Part shown: positions 18,273-26,898 of the stretch, piece after piece
Numbering within the stretch: position 1 is the first letter of the stretch
Layout of the letters: each line of letters opens with the position of its first letter
Assembly (NCBI RefSeq): GCF_024666595.1
Contig: NZ_CP088296.1
Coordinates: 186,001-250,000 of the forward strand
Direction: 5' to 3'
DNA: 64,000 nt
Source: Sphingomonas sp. J315
GTDB lineage: Bacteria > Pseudomonadota > Alphaproteobacteria > Sphingomonadales > Sphingomonadaceae
Position numbers and translations under genes: made by a program
The notes under the pieces: generated by a model
What the model saw: only the letters and a program-made list of their open reading frames with translations
What the model was told of the DNA's origin: nothing
Database searches by the model: none

Positions 18273-19910
18273 ATGTCGCTGGATCTTGAAGACGATCAGC
18301 CTGCGCGCAGCAGCAACGGGTCCGACCTGATCACCGGCGCGATCAGCGTCGCCGCGATCCTGATGTTCGTGGGCACCGGCAGCTCGGTGCTGTCCAAGAC
18401 GCTGCGCCATTATCTGGAGGGCGCGGCCCCGGCCGATCGCACGCTGGTGATCGCGCTGCTGCTGAACGTCGCATTGATCCTGTTCGGCTGGCGCCGCCAT
18501 CAGGGGCTTAGCAACGAAGTCCGCATCCGCACCGCGGCGGAGGAGCGGGCGCAGATGCTCGCGAGTCGCGATCCGCTGACGGGATTTCTCAACCGCCGCA
18601 GCCTGGCCGAGGAAGGCGCGGCGATGTTCGTGCGGGGCCAGAAGCGCCGCAAGGCGATGGCGATGCTCATCATCGACCTCGACCATTTCAAGACAATCAA
18701 CGACATGCACGGCCATGCGGTGGGCGATGCACTGCTGCGCGCGGCGGCGGGCGAGATTGCCGGCGCGATGCCGCCGATCGCCCTGACCGCGCGCCTGGGC
18801 GGCGACGAATTCGCCTGCGCCTTCCTGTTCGACCCGGCCCAGCCCGACATGATCGAACGGATCGCCGAGAAGCTGCTCGCGCAGATGGCGCAGCCATTCG
18901 AGGCGGAGGGGCTGCGGCTCCATGTCAGCTGTTCGGTCGGCATCGCGCGATCGGACTTCGACTGCCAGTCGATCGACGCGCTGATGCGATCGGCGGACAT
19001 CGCGATGTATGTCGCGAAGAAGTCGGGTCGCAACCGCTATGCCTGGTTCGACCATTCGATGGAGCGCGAGCTTCAGACGCGCAACGAACTGGAAAACGGC
19101 CTGCGCACCGCGATTCCGCGCGGTGAGATCGTCCCCTATTTCGAACAGCAGATCGACCTGCAGACCGGCAATCTGATCGGGTTCGAGGTGCTGGCACGCT
19201 GGGACCATCCAACGCGCGGCCTGATCAGCCCCGAGCTGTTCATCCCGATCGCCGAGGAAACCGGACTGATCGCAGACATGTCGCTGGCGCTGATGAGCCA
19301 GGCGTTCACCGCCGCGCGCGACTGGGACGCCTCGATCACCCTGTCGGTCAACATCTCGCCGGTCCAGCTGCGCGACGCATGGCTGGCGCAGAAGATCATC
19401 AAGGTGCTGACCGAGACGCGCTTTCCCGCGAGCCGGCTGGAGATCGAGATCACCGAAAGTTCGTTGTTCGACAATCTCTCGCTCGCCCAATCGATCGTCG
19501 GCAGCCTGAAGAATCAGGGCGTGCGGCTGGCGCTCGACGATTTCGGCACCGGCTATTCGTCGCTGGCGCACCTTCGCGCGCTGCCGTTCGACCGGATCAA
19601 GATCGACAAGAGCTTTGTCATCTCATTGAACGAGAGCGCGGATTCCGCCGCAATCGTCAACGCGATCGTTTCGCTGGGCGAGAGCCTCAACCTGCCGATC
19701 ACTGCCGAGGGGGTCGAGGATGAGGCGATTGCCGCGCGGCTCAAGGCGCTGGGCTGTGCCAAGGCGCAGGGCTGGCATTATGGCAAGCCGCTGTCGATCA
19801 GCGGCGCCCGCCGTTTGCTCGCCGAGCGCCGGTTGCTGGTCCAGCCACCAGTCGAGCAGACGGTCGAGACCGAACTGCCGGTCGAACGTCCGGGACGGAT
19901 GGCGGGCTAA
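18273..19910 (+). CDS. Membrane diguanylate cyclase/phosphodiesterase (GGDEF-EAL)
   Basis: A 545-residue bifunctional c-di-GMP protein. Two predicted membrane helices lie in residues 20-80 (ISVAAILMFVGTG, ALLLNVALILFGW). A GGDEF domain with intact motif GGDEFA lies near residue 176. An EAL domain with EVLARW near residue 304 and DDFGTGYSSL follows. Signature residues of both domains are kept, so either activity is possible. The start at 18273 (MSLDLEDD) is preferred over one six codons upstream; the difference is minor. Confidence 0.9.
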   Translation: MSLDLEDDQPARSSNGSDLITGAISVAAILMFVGTGSSVLSKTLRHYLEGAAPADRTLVIALLLNVALILFGWRRHQGLSNEVRIRTAAEERAQMLASRDPLTGFLNRRSLAEEGAAMFVRGQKRRKAMAMLIIDLDHFKTINDMHGHAVGDALLRAAAGEIAGAMPPIALTARLGGDEFACAFLFDPAQPDMIERIAEKLLAQMAQPFEAEGLRLHVSCSVGIARSDFDCQSIDALMRSADIAMYVAKKSGRNRYAWFDHSMERELQTRNELENGLRTAIPRGEIVPYFEQQIDLQTGNLIGFEVLARWDHPTRGLISPELFIPIAEETGLIADMSLALMSQAFTAARDWDASITLSVNISPVQLRDAWLAQKIIKVLTETRFPASRLEIEITESSLFDNLSLAQSIVGSLKNQGVRLALDDFGTGYSSLAHLRALPFDRIKIDKSFVISLNESADSAAIVNAIVSLGESLNLPITAEGVEDEAIAARLKALGCAKAQGWHYGKPLSISGARRLLAERRLLVQPPVEQTVETELPVERPGRMAG

Positions 19911-19912
19911 CC

Positions 19913-20491
19913 CTACCATCCCGCGTCGGGGCGCTTCAGATATTCGCGTTCCTCCGCCGTCGATTCGCGCCCGAGCGCGGCGTTGCGCGACGGGTAGCGA
20001 CCGAACTGTTCGATCACCACCGCATGCTCCATCGCGAAGCGGAGATTCTCGTCGCGCCCCAGCGCGGTGAATTTCTCGAGACTCATCCGCTGCGCCTCGA
20101 CATTCTCGGCGTGCATCAGCGGCATGTAGAGAAACGCAGCGCGCTCCGGAGGCATGTCGTGATCCCAGCCCTTGCCGATCGCCTCCAGCGTCAGCGCGAG
20201 CGCGAGCGGGTCGGCGGCATAGGCCTGCGGACTGCCGCGATGAATATTGCGACTGAACTGATCGAGCAGGATCACCGCCGCGAGCAACGCATCGGGATGG
20301 TCGCGCCATCCCGCCGCGCCGCTCGCCAGCACCACGTCATGCGCATGGCCGAACCGCCGTTTGATCTCGGCATCGACCGCATCGTCCTTCGCGAATTGCT
20401 GTTCGGGCTTCAGTTCGTCGAACCAATAGTCCAGCACCGCCTTCGCGCATGCATGGACTTCGACCCCGTGCGTCTCTAGATCGCCTGCCAT
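19913..20491 (-). CDS. DUF924 family protein
   Basis: A 192-residue helical protein of the DUF924 family, whose function is unknown. Family patterns include VLDYWFDELKPEQQF at residues 18-32, LILLDQFSRNIHRG (here AVILLDQFSRNIHRGS), AFLYMPLMHAE and EQFGRYPSRNAALGR. The start MAGDLETHGVEVHA was chosen because the longer upstream frame has no homology. Its start codon shares two bases with that of mtaB on the other strand (CATG, 20489-20492). Confidence 0.88.
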   Translation of the reverse strand: MAGDLETHGVEVHACAKAVLDYWFDELKPEQQFAKDDAVDAEIKRRFGHAHDVVLASGAAGWRDHPDALLAAVILLDQFSRNIHRGSPQAYAADPLALALTLEAIGKGWDHDMPPERAAFLYMPLMHAENVEAQRMSLEKFTALGRDENLRFAMEHAVVIEQFGRYPSRNAALGRESTAEEREYLKRPDAGW

Positions 20492-21728
20492 GTCGTCCTC
20501 CGTCGCCGCTCCAGAGGTAATCAGCCTCGGCTGTCGGCTCAACCTTGCCGAAAGCGAAACGATCCGCGCGTTGTTGGGGTCCAACGACGTTGTGGTGGTC
20601 AACAGCTGTGCGGTGACCAACGAAGCGGTGCGCCAGACGCGACAGGCGATCCGCCGCGCCCGACGCGCGCGCCCCTCTGCGCAACTGGTGGTGACCGGAT
20701 GCGCGGCGCAGATCGATCCGGCGGCGTTCGGCGCGATGCCGGAGGTAGACCGGGTGATCGGCAATGCCGAAAAGCTGGTCCCGGCATCCTGGGCCAGTGA
20801 TGACGCGGCACTGGTGCAGGACATTATGGCCGTGCGCCAGACCGCGCCGCACCTTGCGGCGAGCTTTTCCGCGCATGTCCGTGCGTTCGTGGAAGTGCAG
20901 AATGGGTGCGACCATCGCTGCACCTTCTGCGCGATTCCCTATGGGCGCGGTAACAGCCGGTCGGTGCCGGCGGGCGCGGTGATCGATCGGGTGCAGGCTT
21001 TGGTCGATGCCGGGCATCGCGAGATCGTGCTGACCGGCGTGGATTTGACGAGCTATGGCCCCGATCTGCCGGGTGCGCCGACGCTGGGGCAATTGGTCGA
21101 ACGGGTGCTGGCACATAGCTCGGTCGAGCGGCTGCGGCTGTCCTCGCTCGACGGAATCGAGATCGATGAGCGGCTGTTCGCGCTATTGACGCAGGAACGT
21201 CGGGTGTTGCCGCATGTCCACCTGTCGCTTCAGGCCGGCGACGACATGATCCTCAAGCGGATGAAGCGGCGGCATTCCCGTGCGCAATCGGTGGAGCTGG
21301 TCGCGCGGCTCAAGGCGGCGCGGCCGGAGATCGCGATCGGCGCGGACCTGATCGCGGGGTTTCCGACCGAGGATGAAGGCATGGCCGCCAATACGCTGGC
21401 GCTGATCGACGATTGCGACATCGTCCACGCGCATATCTTTCCCTATAGCCCGCGCGAGGGCACGCCCGCAGCACGGATGCCGCAGGTCGCGCCGGGCGTT
21501 GCCAAGGCGCGCGCGGCGGCACTGCGCGAGCGGGCGGCGATGCGACGGGCGAGCTGGCAGCGCGCGATGGTCGGGACCGTGCAGCGCGTCCTGGTCGAGC
21601 GACCGGGCGACCGCGGCCATGCGGAGAATTTCGCGGAAGTCATGCTTCCGCAAAGTGACATTGGATCGGTGCAACAGGTGAAGATCACGAACGTGCAGGA
21701 CGGCAAATTGATCGGAGCGCGCGCATGA
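20490..21728 (+). CDS. mtaB: tRNA t6A37 methylthiotransferase MtaB
   Basis: Radical-SAM methylthiotransferase converting t6A37 to ms2t6A37 in tRNAs reading ANN codons. The 412-residue product has the N-terminal UPF0004 domain with cluster cysteines (SLGCRLN, VVNSCAVTN, VVTGCAAQ), the radical-SAM motif CDHRCTFC near residue 142 and a short C-terminal TRAM-like region. The absence of the longer MiaB-type motifs supports MtaB. Its stop overlaps the ftsY start (ATGA, 21725-21728). Confidence 0.93.
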   Translation: MSSSVAAPEVISLGCRLNLAESETIRALLGSNDVVVVNSCAVTNEAVRQTRQAIRRARRARPSAQLVVTGCAAQIDPAAFGAMPEVDRVIGNAEKLVPASWASDDAALVQDIMAVRQTAPHLAASFSAHVRAFVEVQNGCDHRCTFCAIPYGRGNSRSVPAGAVIDRVQALVDAGHREIVLTGVDLTSYGPDLPGAPTLGQLVERVLAHSSVERLRLSSLDGIEIDERLFALLTQERRVLPHVHLSLQAGDDMILKRMKRRHSRAQSVELVARLKAARPEIAIGADLIAGFPTEDEGMAANTLALIDDCDIVHAHIFPYSPREGTPAARMPQVAPGVAKARAAALRERAAMRRASWQRAMVGTVQRVLVERPGDRGHAENFAEVMLPQSDIGSVQQVKITNVQDGKLIGARA

Positions 21729-22657
21729 GCGGCCCCAGCTGGCGCGAGCGGTTGCTCGGCGGGTTCAAGAAGACGTCGGACCGGCTGGTCGGCAATCTGG
21801 CGGGCCTGGGCACCGGGCGGCTCGACGATGCGACGCTCGACGAGATCGAGGAGGCGCTGATCGCGTCCGACCTGGGTCCGGCGACGGCGGCGCGGATTCG
21901 CGACCGGCTGGCCGACGAACAGGTCGAGCGCGGGATGGAGGAGCTGGGCATCCGCCTCGTCGTCGCCGACGAGATCGAGAAGGTGCTGACCAAGGTCGCC
22001 AAGCCGCTGATCACCGACAAGGCGCGACCGCAGGTGATGCTGGTGATCGGCGTCAACGGGTCGGGCAAGACCACCACCATCGCCAAGCTGGCCGCCATCC
22101 TGAAGGATCAGGGGCTGAAGGTGATGGTCGCGGCGGGCGATACGTTCCGCGCGGCGGCGATCGGCCAGCTGCGCACCTGGGCCGAGCGGATCGGCGTGCC
22201 GATCGTCGCAGGGGCCGAGGGCGGCGACGCGGCGGGGCTGGCGCATGAGGCGCTGCGCCGCGCGACCGCCGAGGGGATCGACCTGCTGATCGTCGATACC
22301 GCCGGTCGGTTGCAGAACAAGCGCGAGCTGATGGACGAGCTGGCGAAGATCCGCCGCGTGCTTGGCAAGCTCGATCCAGAGGCACCGCACGACGTGTTGC
22401 TGGTGCTCGACGCGACCACCGGGCAGAATGCGCTCAACCAGATCGCCGTTTTTCAGGAAGTCGCCGGCGTCACCGGCATGGTGATGACCAAGCTCGACGG
22501 CACCGCCCGCGGCGGCGTGCTGGTCGCGGCGGCGGAGAAATACGGCCTGCCGATCCACGCGATCGGTGTCGGCGAGAAGGTCGACGATCTGCGCGGCTTC
22601 GATCCGCGTGAAGTGTCGCGGATCATCGCCGGGGTGGAGGCGTTGACCAAGGGGTGA
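21725..22657 (+). CDS. ftsY: Signal recognition particle receptor FtsY
   Basis: SRP-GTPase docking SRP-ribosome complexes at the membrane. The product is 310 residues, short because the acidic A domain of E. coli FtsY is absent, as in many alphaproteobacteria. The N domain (LLGGFKKTSDRLVGNLAG) is followed by the G domain with P-loop GVNGSGKTTTIAKLAAIL, DTAGRLQNK and MTKLDGTARGG. It is coupled to mtaB by a four-base overlap and followed by yciB 55 bases later. Confidence 0.96.
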   Translation: MSGPSWRERLLGGFKKTSDRLVGNLAGLGTGRLDDATLDEIEEALIASDLGPATAARIRDRLADEQVERGMEELGIRLVVADEIEKVLTKVAKPLITDKARPQVMLVIGVNGSGKTTTIAKLAAILKDQGLKVMVAAGDTFRAAAIGQLRTWAERIGVPIVAGAEGGDAAGLAHEALRRATAEGIDLLIVDTAGRLQNKRELMDELAKIRRVLGKLDPEAPHDVLLVLDATTGQNALNQIAVFQEVAGVTGMVMTKLDGTARGGVLVAAAEKYGLPIHAIGVGEKVDDLRGFDPREVSRIIAGVEALTKG

Positions 22658-22712
22658 ACCTCTCTTCGCCGCTTTTCTTCGACAAGACCGACGCCTTTTG
22701 TAGAGTGACCCC

Positions 22713-23343
22713 ATGACCGAATCTGCTCCGACCAAAGCCACCCCCTCCCCCCGGCCTGCGCATGCTGATCGATTTCGGTCCGCTGGCGGTGTTCTTTGCC
22801 GTCAACAGCTTCATGGGCGGGCCGCAGCTGACGCGGATGCTCGCGGCGACCGCGGCGTTCATGGTCGCGATCTTCCTCGCCATGGGGCTGTCGCTGTGGA
22901 AGACGAAGCACATCTCGCCGATGCTGTGGATCTCCGGCGTGCTGGTGCTGGTATTCGGCGGGCTGACCCTGTGGTTCCACGACGAGACGTTCATCAAGGT
23001 CAAGCCGACCTTGGTCTATTCGATGTTTGCGATCGTGCTGAGCTATGGCTTGCTGACCAACAAGCCCTTGCTCCAGATGCTGCTCGAAAGCGCCTATCCG
23101 GGGCTGACCGCGCGCGGGTGGCGGCTGCTGACGATCAACTGGGCGGTGTTCTTCGTCGCGATGGCGGTGCTGAACGAGATCGTGTGGCGCACCCAGAGCT
23201 GGGATTTCTGGGTCGCGTTCAAGCTGTGGGGCGTGGTGCCGCTCACCCTGTTGTTCGCGATCGGCAATGTGCCGCTGCTGCTCCGCCATGGCCTCAAGAC
23301 CGACGGCGAGATCGTCGACAAGGCGCTGCCGCCGGAGGGTTGA
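22713..23343 (+). CDS. yciB: Inner membrane septation protein YciB/IspA (frameshifted)
   Basis: Multi-pass inner-membrane protein of the intracellular septation protein A family, linked to cell division and envelope integrity. The intact body (MLIDFGPLAVFFAVNSFMGG onward) is read from 22762 with five or six hydrophobic helices. The natural N-terminus, MTESAPTKATPSP at 22713, is one base out of frame because of six C at 22747-22752. Removing one C yields SPGLRMLIDFGPL, the usual family arrangement. Total length is 3n+1. A start at 22762 is possible but would truncate the N-terminus. Confidence 0.85.
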
Positions 23344-23347
23344 AACC

Positions 23348-23376
23348 AAAACGGGCCGGAGTTTCCCCCGGCCCGC
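23348..23376 (-). terminator. Terminator of sodB (convergent with yciB)
   Basis: CGGGCCGG (23352-23359) pairs with CCGGCCCG (23368-23375). Read on the minus strand the hairpin is followed by TTTTGGTTTCA, a good T-rich tail for sodB. Read on the plus strand the tail CTTCTTCC is weaker, though it may also serve yciB. Confidence 0.75.
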
Positions 23377-23400
23377 TTCTTCCATCGATGATCAGCCCGA

Positions 23401-24018
23401 TCAGCCGGCCTGGTCGGCGCGGCTGACGCCTTCGCCGTCGAGATTGGCAGCGACGAAGTCCCAGTCGATGATCTTGGTGATCGCCTCCAGATAACCCGGG
23501 CGCGCGTTGCGATAATCGATGTAATAGGCGTGCTCCCACACGTCGATCGTCAGCAGCGGCTTGTAGTCATAGACCACCGGCGTGTCGGCATCGTGGAGCG
23601 AGGTCACCTTGATCTCGTCGCCGTCGAGCACCAGCCAGCCCCAGCCGTTGGAGAAATGCGCGGTGGACTCGGCGATCAGCTGCTTGACCAGCTCTTCCTT
23701 CGACCCGAACTTTGCCTCGATCAGCTCGGCGAGCTTGCCGGTCGGCTCCTTGTGCTCCGGCGTCAGGCCGAACCAGTAGAAGCTGTGGTTCCAGATCTGG
23801 GCAGCGTTGTTGAACAGGCCCTTGTCGCCGGTTTCCTTGGCGTGGCGGATCACCTCGACCAGCGACTTGCCCTCAAGCCCCTTGTCCGCGACGAAGCCGT
23901 TGGTCTTGTCGACATAGGCCTTGTGGTGCTTGCCATAGTGGAAATCGAGCGTCTCGGCCGAGATGGTCGGGGCGAGCGCGTCCTTGGCATAGGGCAGCGT
24001 CGGCAGTTCAAAGGCCAT
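23401..24018 (-). CDS. sodB: Superoxide dismutase [Fe]
   Basis: Converts superoxide to hydrogen peroxide and oxygen. The product is 205 residues from ATG 24016-24018 (MAFELPTLPYAKDALAP). Metal ligands are visible: His in LDFHYGKHHKAYVD, His in IWNHSFYW, and Asp/His in IDVWEHAYYIDY. AQIWNHSFYW and the Gln-containing context favour the Fe form over Mn. The longer frame to 24111 lacks homology, so the internal ATG is used. A terminator hairpin lies downstream. Confidence 0.95.
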   Translation of the reverse strand: MAFELPTLPYAKDALAPTISAETLDFHYGKHHKAYVDKTNGFVADKGLEGKSLVEVIRHAKETGDKGLFNNAAQIWNHSFYWFGLTPEHKEPTGKLAELIEAKFGSKEELVKQLIAESTAHFSNGWGWLVLDGDEIKVTSLHDADTPVVYDYKPLLTIDVWEHAYYIDYRNARPGYLEAITKIIDWDFVAANLDGEGVSRADQAG

Positions 24019-24218
24019 GGGGAGTCCCTCCGGTGATGATGTGTTGCTGGCGAAACGCGCGGGCGCGCGTAACGGTCCCGGCCATCTGGGGTGCAAGCCA
24101 ACGAAACTCAACGCAATTCCGCCAAAAAATCGTTGCGTGTGACAAACGAAAATTGCCGTCCTAAGCTGATGCGAGGAGACGGCGCGGGGGCGTGCCGCCT
24201 ACAGCAGGGGATGGTGCA

Positions 24219-24779
24219 ATGGACAAGTTTTTCGGCAATCTGAATGCGGTGCTGGCGGTCGGCGTGCTGCTCGCGGTCGGGCTGATGTTCGCGCCCTATT
24301 ATGCGCCGCCGACCGTGGCGCTGGGGCTGGCGCAATGGGCGCACGTGTTCTTTGGCATCGTGTGGATCGGGCTGCTTTATTATTTCAATTTCGTCCAGAT
24401 CCCGACCATGCCGACAATCCCGGCCGAGCTGAAGCCGGCGGTGTCGAAGCATATCGCGCCGGCCGCGCTGTTCTATTTCCGCTGGGCGGCGGCGTTCACG
24501 GTGCTCACCGGCCTGATCCTCGCGCACCTCTACGGCGCATTGCACGCAGCCTTCACCTTCCAGGAGCCGTTCCGCCTGATCGGCATCGGCATGTATCTGG
24601 CGATCATCATGGCGTTCAACGTGTGGTTCATCATCTGGCCGAACCAGCAAAAGGCGCTGGGCATGGTCCCGGCGGACGACGCCACCAAGGCCAAGGCGGC
24701 CAAGACCGCGATGATTACGTCGCGGATCAACACGATGCTGTCGCTGCCCATGCTGCTGTGCATGGTCGCGGCGCGCTGA
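24219..24779 (+). CDS. PuuD-like urate hydroxylase family membrane protein
   Basis: A 186-residue protein with about five membrane helices (NAVLAVGVLLAVGLMFA, WAHVFFGIVWIGLLYYFNF, FRWAAAFTVLTGLILAHLYG, IGMYLAIIMAFNVWFIIWP, LSLPMLLCMVAAR). It matches the N-terminal membrane domain of PuuD-type urate oxidases but lacks the C-terminal cytochrome c domain. Conserved His and Trp residues in helix 2 could bind heme. No purine genes are nearby, so the substrate is uncertain. Confidence 0.7.
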   Translation: MDKFFGNLNAVLAVGVLLAVGLMFAPYYAPPTVALGLAQWAHVFFGIVWIGLLYYFNFVQIPTMPTIPAELKPAVSKHIAPAALFYFRWAAAFTVLTGLILAHLYGALHAAFTFQEPFRLIGIGMYLAIIMAFNVWFIIWPNQQKALGMVPADDATKAKAAKTAMITSRINTMLSLPMLLCMVAAR

Positions 24780-24783
24780 TCGC

Positions 24784-24820
24784 TGCTGAACGCGGGAGGG
24801 TTATCCTCCCGCGTTCAGCA
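24784..24820. terminator. Bidirectional terminator between the PuuD-like gene and pspF
   Basis: A perfect 16-base stem, TGCTGAACGCGGGAGG (24784-24799) and CCTCCCGCGTTCAGCA (24805-24820), with a five-base loop. It overlaps the last codons and stop of pspF (stop 24801-24803), so coding sequence and terminator share the same bases. No long T-tract follows on either side. Confidence 0.75.
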
Positions 24821-25835
24821 GATCATGCCGCTTGAGCGCGTGGCGGAGCTGGTCGTAGCTGAGGCCGAGCGCTTCTGCGGTGGCACGCTGGTTGAAGCGG
24901 TTTTCCGACAGCGCGCGGCTCAATAGCTCGCGCTCGAAGCGGTTGACGCGGCTCTTGAAATCACCCGACAGATCGTCGTCGCGGCGAGGCAGCGGGCCCG
25001 GCTCTTCGGTCGTCAGCTGCACCGGCGCGGCGTTGCCGGGAATACCGTGCGGCATCGGGCGCGGACGGTGGGGCGAGGCGAAGGGATCGATCTGGATTTC
25101 GTCCACCGGCCCGGATCGATCCCAGCGATAGACCGCGCGCTCGACCACGTTGCGCAGTTCCCGGACATTACCGGGCCAGTCGTGATTGGTGAGCCCGTCC
25201 AGCGCGGTCGGTCCGAATCCCTCCCAGTCGCGCCCAAGTTCGGCGGCCATGCGTCGTCCGAAAAATTCGGCGAGCACCAGCACGTCGCCCGCACGCGAGC
25301 GCAGCGGGGGCAGCGTCACCACCTCAAAGCTGAGCCGGTCGAGCAGATCGGCGCGGAACGTTCCCCGTTCCACCCGGTCGGGCAGATGTTCGTTGGTCGC
25401 CGCGACGATGCGCACATCGACACGAATTGGACGCGATGCACCGATCCGGGTGATCTCGCCATATTCCACCGCGCGCAGCAGCCGGTCCTGCGCCGCCATG
25501 CTGAGCGTGCCGAGTTCGTCGAGGAACAGCGTACCGCCATCGGCCTCTTCAAACCGCCCCGCACGCCCCTTGGTCGCGCCGGTGAACGATCCGGCCTCAT
25601 GACCAAACAGCTCCGCCTCGATCAGCGTCTCGGGCAAGGCGGCGCAGTTCATCACCACGAGCGGCTGGTCCCAGCGGGGCGACAGGCGGTGGAGGCGCTC
25701 GGCGACCAGTTCCTTGCCGGTCCCGCGCTCGCCGATCACCAGCACCGGACGGTCGAGCGCAGCCGCCCGCGAGGCAAGCTCGAGCGCGTCGAGAAAGGCT
25801 CCCGACTGGCCGACGACATGGGTGGTCCGCTCCAT
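24801..25835 (-). CDS. pspF: Phage shock protein transcriptional activator PspF
   Basis: A sigma54-dependent AAA+ activator without a receiver domain. The 344-residue product starts MERTTHVVGQSGAF. It has Walker A VIGERGTGKELVAERL, Walker B GGTLFLDELGT, the sensor region NEHLPDRVERGTFR and a C-terminal Fis-type helix-turn-helix (RATAEALGLSYDQLRHALKR). The sigma54-contact loop reads GSFTGA rather than the usual GAFTGA. In the known system PspA binds PspF and holds it inactive until envelope stress. It is divergent from the psp operon, as usual. Confidence 0.93.
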   Translation of the reverse strand: MERTTHVVGQSGAFLDALELASRAAALDRPVLVIGERGTGKELVAERLHRLSPRWDQPLVVMNCAALPETLIEAELFGHEAGSFTGATKGRAGRFEEADGGTLFLDELGTLSMAAQDRLLRAVEYGEITRIGASRPIRVDVRIVAATNEHLPDRVERGTFRADLLDRLSFEVVTLPPLRSRAGDVLVLAEFFGRRMAAELGRDWEGFGPTALDGLTNHDWPGNVRELRNVVERAVYRWDRSGPVDEIQIDPFASPHRPRPMPHGIPGNAAPVQLTTEEPGPLPRRDDDLSGDFKSRVNRFERELLSRALSENRFNQRATAEALGLSYDQLRHALKRHDLLNAGG

Positions 25836-25843
25836 GCCGAATT

Positions 25844-25899
25844 CTTGGGATATTTTCCCAAGTTTTGGCAAGTGGTAAGTTTGCCGATTTGGGCAATTC
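25844..25899 (+). promoter_or_regulatory. Predicted PspF-binding upstream activating sequences
   Basis: Two dyads precede the sigma54 promoter: CTTGGGA-TATTT-TCCCAAG at 25844-25862 and a looser TTGGCAA/TTGCCGA pair at about 25865-25890. They lie 40-90 bases upstream of the -24 element, where PspF enhancer sites are found in other bacteria. They also lie just upstream of the pspF start and could mediate autoregulation. Inferred from symmetry and position. Confidence 0.55.
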
Positions 25900-25935
25900 G
25901 TGCGAAAAATGGCGGAAAACCGCCGCAAAATCGAA

Positions 25936-25952
25936 TTGGCACGCCCCCTGCA
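25936..25952 (+). promoter_or_regulatory. Sigma54 promoter of the psp operon
   Basis: TTGGCACGCCCCCTGCA has the -24 GG (25938-25939) and -12 GC (25950-25951) with exactly ten bases between them, matching the sigma54 consensus TGGCAC-N5-TTGCA. It faces the psp operon; transcription should start near 25963, before the small gene at 26012. Confidence 0.88.
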
Positions 25953-26011
25953 ATGTTGCTGGCATGCCGCGAAGGGCGGCAATCAAACGAAGAAATCGAG
26001 GGACGGAAACA

Positions 26012-26158
26012 ATGTACAAGGGCAACAACAGCTTTCGCACGACGCTGGCGGCGCTGGTCTGCACCCTGATCGTGAGCACGACCAGTCTGGCAACCGTGGT
26101 CGGCCCGGCCGTCACGGCAACGGACGGCACCACGGTTTCCGCCCGAGCCATCGCGTAA
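26012..26158 (+). CDS. Small exported protein, first gene of the psp operon
   Basis: A 48-residue protein (MYKGNNSFRTTLAALVCTLI) with a signal peptide or membrane helix (TTLAALVCTLIVSTTSLATV) and a short Thr/Ala-rich tail. It is the first gene after the sigma54 promoter and precedes pspA by 68 bases, so it should be induced with the psp genes. No family is recognised. A longer frame starting upstream of the promoter is a shadow. A role as a small envelope peptide is inferred from context only. Confidence 0.65.
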   Translation: MYKGNNSFRTTLAALVCTLIVSTTSLATVVGPAVTATDGTTVSARAIA

Positions 26159-26226
26159 GCGATCCCGCCGGGCGGGTGCCCCCTATCACCCGCCCGGCGG
26201 CACGAGTTTCAAGGAGCAAGTTTCAG

Positions 26227-26895
26227 ATGGGCATTTTCTCTCGCACCCGCGACATCATCGCCGCGAACTTCACCGACTTGCTCGACAAGGCGGAAGATCC
26301 GGCGAAGATGATCCGCATGATCATCCTCGAAATGGAGGAGACGCTGGTCGAAGTGCGCGCCAGCGCGGCCCGCACGATCGCCGACCAGAAGGAAATGCGC
26401 CGCCACATCGCCAAGCTGGAGAATCTCCAGATGAGCTGGACCGAAAAGGCCGAGCTGGCGCTGAGCAAGGACCGCGAGGACCTGGCCAAGGCGGCACTGG
26501 TCGAGCGCCAGAAAGCGTATGACATGTGCGACCAGCTGAACGCGGAGATCGCGGTGCTCGACGATGCGCTGCGCGCGTCGGAAGAGGACATCGCCAAGCT
26601 TCAGACGAAGCTGCGCGACGCGCGTGCCCGGCAGAATGCGATCATGACCCGTCTGGAAAGCGCCAACAACCGCGTCAAGCTGCGCGAGATGACCCATGGG
26701 TCGAAGGTCAGCGATGCATTCAGCCGCTTCGACCTGCTCGAGCGCCGCGTCGACTTTGCCGAGGGCCGCGCCGATGCGCTGAGCCTGGGCGCGCCGAAGA
26801 AGACGCTGGAGGAGGAAATCTCCGAGCTTCAGTCGGCCGAGAAGGTCGATGCCGAGCTGGCCGCGCTCAAGGCGCGCCTGAACAAGGGGGAATAA
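26227..26895 (+). CDS. pspA: Phage shock protein A
   Basis: Peripheral membrane ESCRT-III-like protein that stabilises damaged inner membrane and inhibits PspF. The 222-residue product begins MGIFSRTRDIIAANFTDLLD, with the membrane-binding amphipathic helix and PspA/IM30 signature. Long coiled-coil helices follow (EDPAKMIRMIILEMEETLVE onward). Length is normal. It is preceded by AAGGAG eleven bases upstream and followed three bases later by pspB. Confidence 0.97.
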   Translation: MGIFSRTRDIIAANFTDLLDKAEDPAKMIRMIILEMEETLVEVRASAARTIADQKEMRRHIAKLENLQMSWTEKAELALSKDREDLAKAALVERQKAYDMCDQLNAEIAVLDDALRASEEDIAKLQTKLRDARARQNAIMTRLESANNRVKLREMTHGSKVSDAFSRFDLLERRVDFAEGRADALSLGAPKKTLEEEISELQSAEKVDAELAALKARLNKGE

Positions 26896-26898
26896 GCC

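Noticed and set aside
24192..24779. Full urate oxidase
   Set aside because: Only the PuuD-like membrane domain is present, without the cytochrome domain or purine genes, so the specific activity is not claimed.
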